A stretch of DNA of 64,000 nucleotides, from positions 80,513 through 144,512 of the forward strand of contig CACOJM010000002.1 of the NCBI GenBank assembly GCA_902627565.1, read 5' to 3'. The translations under genes were made by a program, and so were the position numbers. The stretch's first letter is position 1; each line of letters starts with the position of its first letter. The stretch is from an uncultured Pelagibacteraceae bacterium (GTDB taxonomy: Bacteria > Pseudomonadota > Alphaproteobacteria > Pelagibacterales > Pelagibacteraceae). This document shows, piece after piece, positions 17,101-25,253 of this stretch. Under the pieces are notes generated by a model. The model was not told the origin of the DNA. It saw only the letters and a list, made by a program, of their open reading frames with translations, and searched no databases.

Positions 17101-18546
17101 TTATCTATCGGTTTTATATTTTTGTTCTAAATTATAACTATATTTACTCATTGCATAACAAATAATCCAGAAAATTATTGCAGCAAAAACATAGCCTTCC
17201 ATAGCAAATCCTAACCATTCTGGGTTTGTTTTAGCTAAATTTAGCATACCTACTATTTCTAATAAACCAACAACAAAAATTAATGGAGTATCTTTTACTA
17301 AAGCTAAAAAAGTATTTGCTATTCCTGGAATAACTAACTTTAAAGCTTGAGGTAAAATTACAAATATATGCATTTTCCAATACCCCATGCCCAAAGATTT
17401 TGCAGCTTCATATTGACCTCTCGGAAGGGCTTGTAAACCACCTCTTATAACCTCAGCTACATAAGCTGCTTCAAATAAAGAAATTGCTATTATTGCTCTT
17501 ACCAATTTATCAATAAAAAAATCCTCAGGTAAAAACATTGGAAACATTACTGCTGACATAAATAATACTGTTATTAAGGGAACTCCTCTCCAAAATTCAA
17601 TAAAGCCAATCGAAATATATCTAATTAAAGGATAACCTGATCTTCTTCCGAGAGCAAAAGCCATACCAATCGGAAAACAGAAAATTAAACAAAAGAAAGA
17701 AATTATAAAAGTTAAAGATAAACCTCCCCAAGCCCCCGTTTCAACCCAATTTAACCCATCTAATTTTCCAAGTTCAATCATTTCCTCATAAAAAATGAAA
17801 TATTTTAAGACAATATAAAGTGCGATAGGAACAAGTAGAAAATAATAAAATTTAAATTTATTAGGTATAAAAAAACCAATAATTATAGATAGTATTGCAG
17901 CAATAATTCCATATGAAAAATCAAAGAATACAGGACCGCCTGAAATAAAGAAAAAAATGAACAAAAAAGCAATTAATGGGTAAATTACAACGTAATATAA
18001 GGTTAAATATTTTTTAAATTTATCTGTTGCAAAATATCCTACAGAGCCGAGCAAAACTAGAGCTATAAATGATAAATTTATTCTCCATTGTTCAGCATTT
18101 GGATACATTCCGTACATAAATCTTCTCATCCAAACTTTTATATATGTCCAACAAGCACCCGTGCCAGTACAAACATCTTTTGAGTCACCTGCAAAACTAG
18201 CATCTACTACAAACCAACTAAGTATTGGTGGAATTGATTTAATAATGACAAATATTATTAGTAAAGATAGAACAGCATTAAAATTATTTGTATTTATATG
18301 CTTGTTTAATAAATCTAATTTATTAATACCACTAAATTCTATTCTTATAAAATAAAGTCCAACGAACCCTAAAATTAATGGTAGTAAAAAACTTAAAAAA
18401 TTAGGCAAAAAACCTGTTAAATTAACTCTAAAAAAAGAATTTAAGGAAACATCCAATAAACTGATAAAAAACAATGAAAAACCTAAATACAGAAAAGTAT
18501 TTAAATTTCTTTTGTCAGGTTTTAGAAAATTTATTTTAGACATCAT
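17101..18546 (-). CDS. aapM: Amino-acid ABC transporter permease (AapM/YhdY type)
   Basis: Inner-membrane permease of 481 residues. The C-terminal half is the canonical His/Glu/Asp-type permease domain, with the coupling EAA loop in [23 protein letters not shown]. The N-terminal half adds several hydrophobic helices and a soluble segment with two Cys near residue 125, making it longer than the roughly 380-residue Rhizobium AapM. Two adjacent Met codons (18546 and 18543) are possible starts; the first overlaps the aapQ stop as ATGA. It pairs with AapQ to form the channel. Confidence 0.92.
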   Translation of the reverse strand: MMSKINFLKPDKRNLNTFLYLGFSLFFISLLDVSLNSFFRVNLTGFLPNFLSFLLPLILGFVGLYFIRIEFSGINKLDLLNKHINTNNFNAVLSLLIIFVIIKSIPPILSWFVVDASFAGDSKDVCTGTGACWTYIKVWMRRFMYGMYPNAEQWRINLSFIALVLLGSVGYFATDKFKKYLTLYYVVIYPLIAFLFIFFFISGGPVFFDFSYGIIAAILSIIIGFFIPNKFKFYYFLLVPIALYIVLKYFIFYEEMIELGKLDGLNWVETGAWGGLSLTFIISFFCLIFCFPIGMAFALGRRSGYPLIRYISIGFIEFWRGVPLITVLFMSAVMFPMFLPEDFFIDKLVRAIIAISLFEAAYVAEVIRGGLQALPRGQYEAAKSLGMGYWKMHIFVILPQALKLVIPGIANTFLALVKDTPLIFVVGLLEIVGMLNLAKTNPEWLGFAMEGYVFAAIIFWIICYAMSKYSYNLEQKYKTDR

Positions 18547-19694
18547 TTTTCTTGTATTGCAATTCTTTTATTGTACCAATTCATTAATATTGAAATTGAG
18601 ATACTTAAGGTTAAATAAGTAAACATTGTTATTGAAACTATTTCAATAGCTTTACCAGTTTGCATCAAAGCAGTTCCAGCAAATACTAAAACTAAATCAG
18701 GATAAGCAATTGCAGCTGCTAAAGAGGAGTTTTTAGTTAAATTTAAATATTGATTTGTTGTTGGTGGAATTATTATTCTTAAAGCTTGAGGCATTATAAC
18801 AAGTTTAAGAACTTGATTTGGAGTAAGACCTATAGATGCAGCAGCCTCTTTTTGACCTTTACCCACACCCTGAATACCAGCTCTTACACACTCTGCAATA
18901 AAAGTAGCAGTGTATAAAGACAAAGATAATGTTAAGGCAATTAATTCTGGAGGTAAACTTACGCCACCTTCATATATAAATGATGTTGTAGCTAGTTGTT
19001 TTAATACAGGAATTTCAAATGAAAGCCTTACTCCTCCAATAAGAAAACTTAAAATAGGTAAAGCAAAAATTAAGCCTAATGATATTAAAAAAACAGGAAT
19101 TTGTTTCCCTTGATTTGCCTGAACTTTTTTTGCATGTGCCCGTATTAAGATAATTGCTATAATTGCTGCAACAATTGAATAAAAGAAAATATTAAAATTT
19201 TCCCATATAAATGCCGGGACATATAATCCTTTAATAGTTAAGAAAAAAACACCAAACATAGCTTCTGCATCTTGAGGAAGTGGTAAAGCTCTAAGGGCTG
19301 CAAAATACCAAAAGAAAATTTGAAGCAATAATGGAATATTTCTAAAAAATTCAACATAAAAAGCCGCAAATTTATTTATTAAATAGTTTGGTGATAATCT
19401 TGCAACTCCAACAACTACTCCAAGTATAGTTGCAATAATTATTCCAATCACTGAAACAAGTATAGTATTTAATAAACCGACTAAATAGGCTCTAAAATAA
19501 GAGTGTGATCCATCATATTCTATTAAGGAAAATTGAACATCGAATGATGACTCTTGAGATAAAAAACCATAACCAAAATCAATACCCCTATTTTCCATAT
19601 TAATTTGCGCATTATAAGTAAAGAAGCCAAAGATTAAGACTACAGCAATTACTGTAATTAACTGGGGAACAATATCTTTAAGTTTAAAATTCAC
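18543..19694 (-). CDS. aapQ: Amino-acid ABC transporter permease (AapQ/YhdX type)
   Basis: Permease of 383 residues with the EAA coupling loop ECVRAGIQGVGKGQKEAAASIGL near the C-terminus and the long periplasmic insertion between the first two helices that characterises AapQ. The start is GTG at 19694; the N-terminus NFKLKDIVPQ leads straight into the first helix, so no better start exists. It lies 75 bases after aapJ, downstream of a hairpin that should lower its expression relative to the binding protein. Coupled to aapM by a four-base overlap. Confidence 0.93.
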   Translation of the reverse strand: MNFKLKDIVPQLITVIAVVLIFGFFTYNAQINMENRGIDFGYGFLSQESSFDVQFSLIEYDGSHSYFRAYLVGLLNTILVSVIGIIIATILGVVVGVARLSPNYLINKFAAFYVEFFRNIPLLLQIFFWYFAALRALPLPQDAEAMFGVFFLTIKGLYVPAFIWENFNIFFYSIVAAIIAIILIRAHAKKVQANQGKQIPVFLISLGLIFALPILSFLIGGVRLSFEIPVLKQLATTSFIYEGGVSLPPELIALTLSLSLYTATFIAECVRAGIQGVGKGQKEAAASIGLTPNQVLKLVIMPQALRIIIPPTTNQYLNLTKNSSLAAAIAYPDLVLVFAGTALMQTGKAIEIVSITMFTYLTLSISISILMNWYNKRIAIQEK

Positions 19695-19721
19695 AATGGG
19701 AATAATATATGGGTTTATAAA

Positions 19722-19751
19722 AAAAAGGGCTAGAAAAATCTAGCCCTTTTT
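19722..19751 (-). terminator. Hairpin attenuator between aapJ and aapQ
   Basis: AAAAAGGGCTAGA (19722-19734) pairs perfectly with TCTAGCCCTTTTT (19739-19751) across a four-base loop, a 13-pair stem. On the minus strand it ends in a run of at least eight T. It has the form of an intrinsic terminator placed inside the operon, so partial read-through would make binding protein in excess over the permease and ATPase subunits. Confidence 0.85.
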
Positions 19752-19769
19752 AAATGTCTTAAACTTCAA

Positions 19770-20810
19770 TTATCTTGCAGGTGGAACGTAAAGTATTCCG
19801 CCCTTAGTCCATAATTGGTTTGGACCTCTGTCTGGTAAAATTCCAGTATCAGCTATATTTCTCTTATAACTTTCACCGTAATTACCAACTTGCTTGATAA
19901 TTCTTAAACTCCAGTCATTATCTAGTCCAAAAGCAGCTCCTAATTCTCCTTCAGCTCCAACTAATCTTTTGATTGCAGGATTATCAGAAGTTTTCATTGA
20001 GTCTGCATTTGCTGATGTAATGCCGTATTCTTCAGCTTCAATCATAGTGTTCAAAGACCATCTAACGATATCTTCCCAAACTGCATCACCTTGTCTTACA
20101 ACTGGTCCTAAAGGTTCTTTAGAAATAGTTTCTGGTAGAACAATGTGTTCGTCAGGATTTTTCATCTTTGTTCTCTGAGCAGCTAAACCAGATTTATCAG
20201 TAGTGTAAGTATCACATCTACCTGCATCGTAAGCAGCTACAACTTCGTCAGCTTTTTCAAATGCAACTGGTTCATAAGAAATTCCTTTAGAATTAAAAAA
20301 GTCTCTCATGTTTAACTCAGTTGTCGTACCAATATTTGTACAAGCTGAGATACCATTTTTGAATTGGCTGGTTGAAGTAATACCTGAACTTTTTCTTACC
20401 ATGAAACCTTGTCCATCGTAAAAATTAACACCTACGAATGTTAGTCCGATATCAGCATCTCTAGAAAGAGTCCAAGTTGTGTTTCTTGATAAGATATCAA
20501 TCTCACCAGATGTTAAAGCTGTAAATCTTTCTTTAGCACTTAGTGGTGTAAACTTAACTTTATTTGCATCACCTAATACCGCAGCAGCAACCGCTCTACA
20601 TACATCAACGTCAACTCCAGTCCAATTTCCTGCAGCGTCAGCGTTAGAAAATCCTGGAAGACCTTGAGATACTCCACATCTTACAAAACCCTTTTTTTGA
20701 GTGTTTTTAAGCGTTTTAGATTTTTTAGCAGCCATAGACTCTGTTGTAAAAGTGAACAACACAGCAACCATTGCTACTAAAGAAGTTAATTGTTTTAAGT
20801 ATTTAAACAT
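19770..20810 (-). CDS. aapJ: Amino-acid ABC transporter, periplasmic binding protein (AapJ/YhdW type)
   Basis: Periplasmic binding protein of 346 residues with a signal peptide ending near TTESMA (about residue 28). The mature part has the SBP_bac_3 hallmarks: GFVRCGVSQGLPGFSNADAAG, GVDVDVCRAVAAAV, KFTPLSAKERFTALTSGEIDILSRNTT and ACTNIGTTTELNM. Length is typical of AapJ, longer than ordinary His/Gln binding proteins. The ATG has an AGGAAG site. It is the promoter-proximal gene, preceded by two adjacent palindromes and followed by an attenuator hairpin. In Pelagibacter the homologue is, from memory, among the nitrogen-limitation-responsive proteins. Confidence 0.95.
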   Translation of the reverse strand: MFKYLKQLTSLVAMVAVLFTFTTESMAAKKSKTLKNTQKKGFVRCGVSQGLPGFSNADAAGNWTGVDVDVCRAVAAAVLGDANKVKFTPLSAKERFTALTSGEIDILSRNTTWTLSRDADIGLTFVGVNFYDGQGFMVRKSSGITSTSQFKNGISACTNIGTTTELNMRDFFNSKGISYEPVAFEKADEVVAAYDAGRCDTYTTDKSGLAAQRTKMKNPDEHIVLPETISKEPLGPVVRQGDAVWEDIVRWSLNTMIEAEEYGITSANADSMKTSDNPAIKRLVGAEGELGAAFGLDNDWSLRIIKQVGNYGESYKRNIADTGILPDRGPNQLWTKGGILYVPPAR

Positions 20811-20828
20811 ATTTCTTCCTCTGTTTGT

Positions 20829-20846
20829 TTATTTGTTAACAAATAA
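20829..20846. promoter_or_regulatory. Perfect 18-base palindrome upstream of aapJ
   Basis: TTATTTGTTAACAAATAA is a perfect palindrome 19 bases upstream of the aapJ ATG, just ahead of its ribosome-binding site. It could be a regulator operator, or a short RNA hairpin controlling translation. No named consensus is recognised. Confidence 0.5.
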
Positions 20847-20864
20847 TTCAAAATAACTTTTGAA
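20847..20864. promoter_or_regulatory. Second inverted repeat upstream of aapJ
   Basis: TTCAAAA, TAAC, TTTTGAA directly abuts the 18-base palindrome. Its right arm overlaps another palindrome, TGAATATTCA (20861-20870), so the two foldings exclude each other. This arrangement is compatible with a small switching leader on the minus strand or with tandem regulator sites. The rest of 20871-20985 shows no ORF or recognised signal. Confidence 0.4.
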
Positions 20865-20985
20865 TATTCATAATTTAAGCATGTTCAAAAACTGTCTTCA
20901 AGGAAAATTTATTGGAGAAAATGAAAATGACAAATTTCAGTCAAGCAAATTATTTTCACTTAAATACATTAAAAAGGGACAATAA

Positions 20986-21062
20986 TGGCGCGCCCTGAAG
21001 GATTCGAACCTACGACCCTCGGTTTAGAAAACCGATGCTCTATCCAGCTGAGCTAAGGGCGC
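20986..21062 (-). tRNA. tRNA-Arg (TCT)
   Basis: Read on the minus strand, the acceptor GCGCCCT pairs with AGGGCGC, the discriminator is G and CCA is encoded. The anticodon stem-loop CGGTTTTCTAAACCG gives TCT, reading AGA/AGG, the main Arg codons in this AT-rich genome. D arm and T arm (GGTTCGAATCC) are standard. Confidence 0.96.
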
Positions 21063-21094
21063 AACTTTAAGAAATATACATATATATCAATAAG

Positions 21095-22501
21095 CTAGTT
21101 TTTAAAAAGAAATTTTTTTAAAAGTAAAAGAATTGTTAATAACTCTATTCTACCAATAATCATGAATAAAATGAGATAATATTTAGTAAGAAAATAAAGA
21201 TTATTGAAATCAAACTCTTCTAAACCATAGATAGAAGAATTTACAGTATTCATTAAGGTTAAAATTGATAGTTTAAATGAGCTTTCGAAATCAATACCAC
21301 TTAAACTCAATAAAGAAGTTAAAATAATTAACGATATTATAAAAATCAATAAGGTTAAAAAGTATTTATTTATCTCATTAAAATCAAAATTTATTTTAGT
21401 AAATATCAATTTATTCATAAAAATATTTTTTGGTCGACTAAATGACAATATCTGATTAAGTGAATATTTGAATAATGAATAAATCTTTACAAATCTTAAA
21501 CCAGAACTTGTCGAAAAAAAAGACCCGCCAATAATAACCAAGATTAGATAAATAAATTGTAAATTGCTCTGTTTTGCATCTATAGAAAAACCAATATTAG
21601 ATATACTACTCGAGATAGACAAAAGATTTAATGAAAAATCGCTTTTAAAACTAAAAAAAAGAAAAAATATTGATACAATTACTAAATAATAAATAATTAG
21701 ATGTAAATCTTCATAAAAGAAATTTACATTCTTTTTTTTAATAAAAATTAAATTATAAATAAAAAAAATACTGAAAAAAGATGTTAACATTAGTATTGAT
21801 AAAACAATTATTTGAGAATTAGCTTTAATTATATTTGTAAGATCATTATCTGGCAAAAAACCTCCCGAGGAAATAAGCGTAAAAGCCAGATTTAAAGAAT
21901 TAAAAGATCTTATTGATAAAAAATTTAATATAATAAAAATTATTAATGTCATTACTGAATATAAGAAAAAAATTTTTAAAGCTTGTTTAAAGACTTCTGA
22001 ACTATCAAAAGATATAAAGTTAGTAAGAGTCTTTTTTAAATTTTCATCATAAATATCTATTAAAAAAATTATTGAAAATAAAAAATAAAGACCTCCTATC
22101 CATTGTGTAGAGGATCGCCATATTATCAAGCTTTGATCAATATTTCTTATATTATCAAATATCGTAAAACCTGTAGACGTAAATCCAGATATGGCCTCAA
22201 AATAAGAGTCTAAAAAAGTTAAATTATATATACTAAAATAAAAAGGTATTGTTAAAATTAATGGTATTAATATATAACCAAAAAAAACTGTTAAAATTTT
22301 ATCAAAAATAGAATATTTAATTTCAATTTGCTTAATCTTATAAAATATAATCGAAAATATAAATGAAATTATTAAACTATAATAATATGTATCAAGATTT
22401 AAATATAAGTTAAGATAATAGGAATAAATAATATTAAAAAATGATAAAATTGAGATTATTCCAAAAAAAAAACTCAAATATTTAAATTGTAATTTGAACA
22501 T
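21095..22501 (-). CDS. trkH: Potassium uptake protein TrkH (membrane subunit)
   Basis: Channel-like K+ transporter subunit of 468 residues with about ten hydrophobic segments. Selectivity-filter-type glycine motifs are visible as SGFTSTGFTIF near residue 108 and SSGGFLPDN near 212, with a later SISNIGFSI and SSGLRFVK region. TrkH needs the NAD-binding gate subunit TrkA, encoded four bases upstream. Composition is extremely Ile/Phe/Asn-rich as expected for this genome. The start ATG at 22501 gives an N-terminal helix directly. Confidence 0.92.
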   Translation of the reverse strand: MFKLQFKYLSFFFGIISILSFFNIIYSYYLNLYLNLDTYYYSLIISFIFSIIFYKIKQIEIKYSIFDKILTVFFGYILIPLILTIPFYFSIYNLTFLDSYFEAISGFTSTGFTIFDNIRNIDQSLIIWRSSTQWIGGLYFLFSIIFLIDIYDENLKKTLTNFISFDSSEVFKQALKIFFLYSVMTLIIFIILNFLSIRSFNSLNLAFTLISSGGFLPDNDLTNIIKANSQIIVLSILMLTSFFSIFFIYNLIFIKKKNVNFFYEDLHLIIYYLVIVSIFFLFFSFKSDFSLNLLSISSSISNIGFSIDAKQSNLQFIYLILVIIGGSFFSTSSGLRFVKIYSLFKYSLNQILSFSRPKNIFMNKLIFTKINFDFNEINKYFLTLLIFIISLIILTSLLSLSGIDFESSFKLSILTLMNTVNSSIYGLEEFDFNNLYFLTKYYLILFMIIGRIELLTILLLLKKFLFKN

Positions 22502-22505
22502 TAAT

Positions 22506-23897
22506 TTAAAAAGAACTTAATCTAAAGATATTTTCTACAAATGATATGTTGTCCTTTTTTACAATAAAAACAACTCTATCATCTTTCTTAAAAACAAAAT
22601 TTGACCTTGGAATAATTACTTTGCTATCTCTAAGAATTGCACCAATTCTAACTTCCTCTGGTAAATTAGATTTTTTTAACTCTTTATTAATTAATTCTGA
22701 ATTTTCTATTACTTCAGCTTCAATAACTTCATATTCACCATCTGAAATCGTATATGCATTTTCAATTGTACCTTTGTGAATATGTTTTAGAATACTAGAC
22801 ACTGTTGTCATTCTTGGATCAATTAAATCATCTATTTTTAATGAAGATTGTAGAAGTGAATAATTAGGTTTATTAATCAAAGCCATTGTTCTTTTATCAT
22901 CAATATCTTTTTCGTCTTTAGCAAATTTTTCTACCAAAACGCTAACCATTAAATTGTCCTCATCATCATTGGTAAGAGCTAATACTGTTTCTGCCTCTCC
23001 TAAGTTAGCTTCAGTTAATACCTCTTCATCAAGTCCATTCCCATTGATTACAATTGCATCATTTAACTCATTAGCCAAATATTCTGCTCGTTCTTTATTT
23101 TTTTCAACAATTTTCACTCTTACACTTTCTAAAGTTTCCTCAATGTTTTTCGCTAAATTAAATCCTATATTTCCACCACCAATTATAAGTATCTTCTTAG
23201 ATATTTTTTCCTCATGTCCGAAAGCTTCTAAAGTTTCTGCCATTTGAGAAGAGTTTATGATTACATAAATTTTATCGTCTTTTTTAACTGAGTCTGTTTT
23301 TTTAGGAATGAAAAATTTTCCATCTCTATTAATAGAAATTATATTAGCTTCAAGTTTTGGATATTTTTTTGTAAGTTCGTTTAATTTTATTCCTATTGAT
23401 TTGCAATCATCTTTTATCAATATCTCAAGTAATCTGATCTTATTATCAGCAAAAGGAACACTATCTAAAGCTCCAGGAGCTTCTAGTTTTCTTTGAATTG
23501 ATTTTGCTATTTCAATTTCTGGTGAGATAATTACATCTATTGGTAAATTTTCTTTATTATATACTCTTGTAAATTTTGGGTTTAAATAATCTTGTGATCT
23601 AATTCTAGCAATTTTTTTTGGGATATTGAAAATTGAATATGCTATTTGGCATATAAGCATGTTAATTTCATCATTTCTAGTTACAGCTATTATCATATCA
23701 GTTTCTGGTGCATTAGCTTTTTCTAATATTGATGGGTATGTAGCTTTACCAACGATTGCTTTTACATCTAAACTATCATTAATTTTTTGAATATCTTCAC
23801 TTGACTGATCAATTACAGTAATAGAATGACCTTGGTCACTTAATAATTTAGCAATTGTATAACCTACCCTACCAGCACCACAGATAATTATATTCAT
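22506..23897 (-). CDS. trkA: Trk potassium uptake system, regulatory subunit TrkA
   Basis: Cytoplasmic gating protein of 463 residues with two tandem RCK units, each an NAD-binding Rossmann domain plus TrkA-C. The first begins MNIIICGAGRVGYTIAKLL; the second begins near residue 235 with KKILIIGGGNIGFNLAKNIE. TrkA-C segments end each half (SVPFADNKIRLLEILI and YEVIEAEVIENS). It controls TrkH in response to nucleotides. It abuts the ntrX stop with no gap, so potassium uptake is co-transcribed with the nitrogen two-component system, an order conserved in many Alphaproteobacteria. Confidence 0.96.
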   Translation of the reverse strand: MNIIICGAGRVGYTIAKLLSDQGHSITVIDQSSEDIQKINDSLDVKAIVGKATYPSILEKANAPETDMIIAVTRNDEINMLICQIAYSIFNIPKKIARIRSQDYLNPKFTRVYNKENLPIDVIISPEIEIAKSIQRKLEAPGALDSVPFADNKIRLLEILIKDDCKSIGIKLNELTKKYPKLEANIISINRDGKFFIPKKTDSVKKDDKIYVIINSSQMAETLEAFGHEEKISKKILIIGGGNIGFNLAKNIEETLESVRVKIVEKNKERAEYLANELNDAIVINGNGLDEEVLTEANLGEAETVLALTNDDEDNLMVSVLVEKFAKDEKDIDDKRTMALINKPNYSLLQSSLKIDDLIDPRMTTVSSILKHIHKGTIENAYTISDGEYEVIEAEVIENSELINKELKKSNLPEEVRIGAILRDSKVIIPRSNFVFKKDDRVVFIVKKDNISFVENIFRLSSF

Positions 23898-25253
23898 TTA
23901 ATTAAATTCTTTAATCCCTAAGCCTTTAAGTTTTCTATGAAGGGCACTTCTTTCCATTCCCACAAAACTTGCAGTTTTTGATATATTTCCATTAAATTTT
24001 TTTAACTGAATTGTTAAATACTCTTTTTCAAATTTTTCTCTAGCTTCTTTTAATGGCACAGATAGACTATTCTCGGTAATTTTCTTGTCTAAATCATCAT
24101 TTTTTAAAGACTCTTTAACAATATTAGATATTTTTTCTTTAGTGTCAGGCTGAAGTATAGCTATTCTCTCTATAAGATTTCTTAATTCTCTTACATTTCC
24201 ATGCCAATTATGATTCAAAATATAGCTGTCATTCTCATCAATTTCTAATTCTTTAATATTGTAATTTTGTGAAATTTTTTTTGAAAAATATTTAATTAAT
24301 AAAGGAATATCAGAAATTCTTTCATTAAGAGATTTTATAATGATCTCAAAAACATTAAGACGATGATAAAGATCTTCTCTAAAATTTCCAATTTTAACTT
24401 CTTCTTTTAAATCTTTACTTGAAGAACAAATAATTCTTACATCAACATTTATATCATTGTTTCCATTTAGTCTTTTAAATTTCTGATCAGTTAAAACTCT
24501 TAATATTTTTGATTGAATATCTAAAGGTATTTCAGAAACTTGATCAATTAAAAGTGTACCTTCATTTGCTTTTTCTAAAGCACCATATGATATAGATCCA
24601 TTTTCTTTTTCTTCACCAAATAATTCTAATTCATATTTATTTGAGTCTAAAAGAGCTCCATTTAAAATGATAAATGGTTTGTTACTTCTCTTTGAATTTT
24701 TGTGAATTTTTCTTGCAACTAATTCTTTACCTGATCCTGATGGACCATTAATAATTATTCTACTTTCTGTAATCGAAATTTTATCAATTTGTTCTCTTAT
24801 GGTTGAAATATTTTTACTATCTCCAATTAAATCATAAGAATAAAATAATTTATTTTCATAATCTTTATTTTGTGATCTTAAGTTTAAATTTTCAACAGCT
24901 CTTTTAATAAAATTTAATAATCTTGCCTGATCAAACGGTTTTTCAATAAATTCAAAAGCACCATGCTTTAATGAGCTTACTGCTAATTCTATATTTGCAT
25001 GACCTGTAATTATTATCACAGGTACATCTTTATTTTTAGATTTAATATGTGATAATAGCTCAATACCATCATTATCACCTTTATCTAATTTTACATCTAA
25101 AATAGCAACATCAGGCATCTTCTTATCAATTTCAGATAAAGCTTGATTATAATTTGCAGCAATTCTAGTTTTATAACCAGCGTCAATGATTAATTCATTC
25201 AAGATATTTCTTATATCTGAGTTATCATCTACTATTAATATTTCTATCGCCAT
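23898..25253 (-). CDS. ntrX: NtrX-type response regulator lacking the sigma-54 contact motif
   Basis: Response regulator of 451 residues: receiver domain (Asp9/Asp10, phosphoacceptor Asp53, Lys105), AAA+ domain (Walker A GPSGSGKE, residues 170-177; FREDLYHR near 291-298) and a C-terminal Fis-type HTH (about 420-445). After LFG at 211-213, where sigma-54 activators have the GAFTGA loop, this protein reads EEKENGSISYGALE, so the loop is absent. The Walker B segment is LLIDQ, with Gln238 in place of the catalytic Glu. Both suggest it acts as an ordinary DNA-binding regulator rather than a sigma-54 activator. It overlaps ntrY by 29 bases. Confidence 0.94.
   Translation of the reverse strand: MAIEILIVDDNSDIRNILNELIIDAGYKTRIAANYNQALSEIDKKMPDVAILDVKLDKGDNDGIELLSHIKSKNKDVPVIIITGHANIELAVSSLKHGAFEFIEKPFDQARLLNFIKRAVENLNLRSQNKDYENKLFYSYDLIGDSKNISTIREQIDKISITESRIIINGPSGSGKELVARKIHKNSKRSNKPFIILNGALLDSNKYELELFGEEKENGSISYGALEKANEGTLLIDQVSEIPLDIQSKILRVLTDQKFKRLNGNNDINVDVRIICSSSKDLKEEVKIGNFREDLYHRLNVFEIIIKSLNERISDIPLLIKYFSKKISQNYNIKELEIDENDSYILNHNWHGNVRELRNLIERIAILQPDTKEKISNIVKESLKNDDLDKKITENSLSVPLKEAREKFEKEYLTIQLKKFNGNISKTASFVGMERSALHRKLKGLGIKEFN

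Noticed and set aside
20831..20844. Palindrome ATTTGTTAACAAAT as a phage attachment site beside tRNA-Arg
   Set aside because: It is over 140 bases from the tRNA, no tRNA 3'-end duplication occurs, and there is no integrase nearby.
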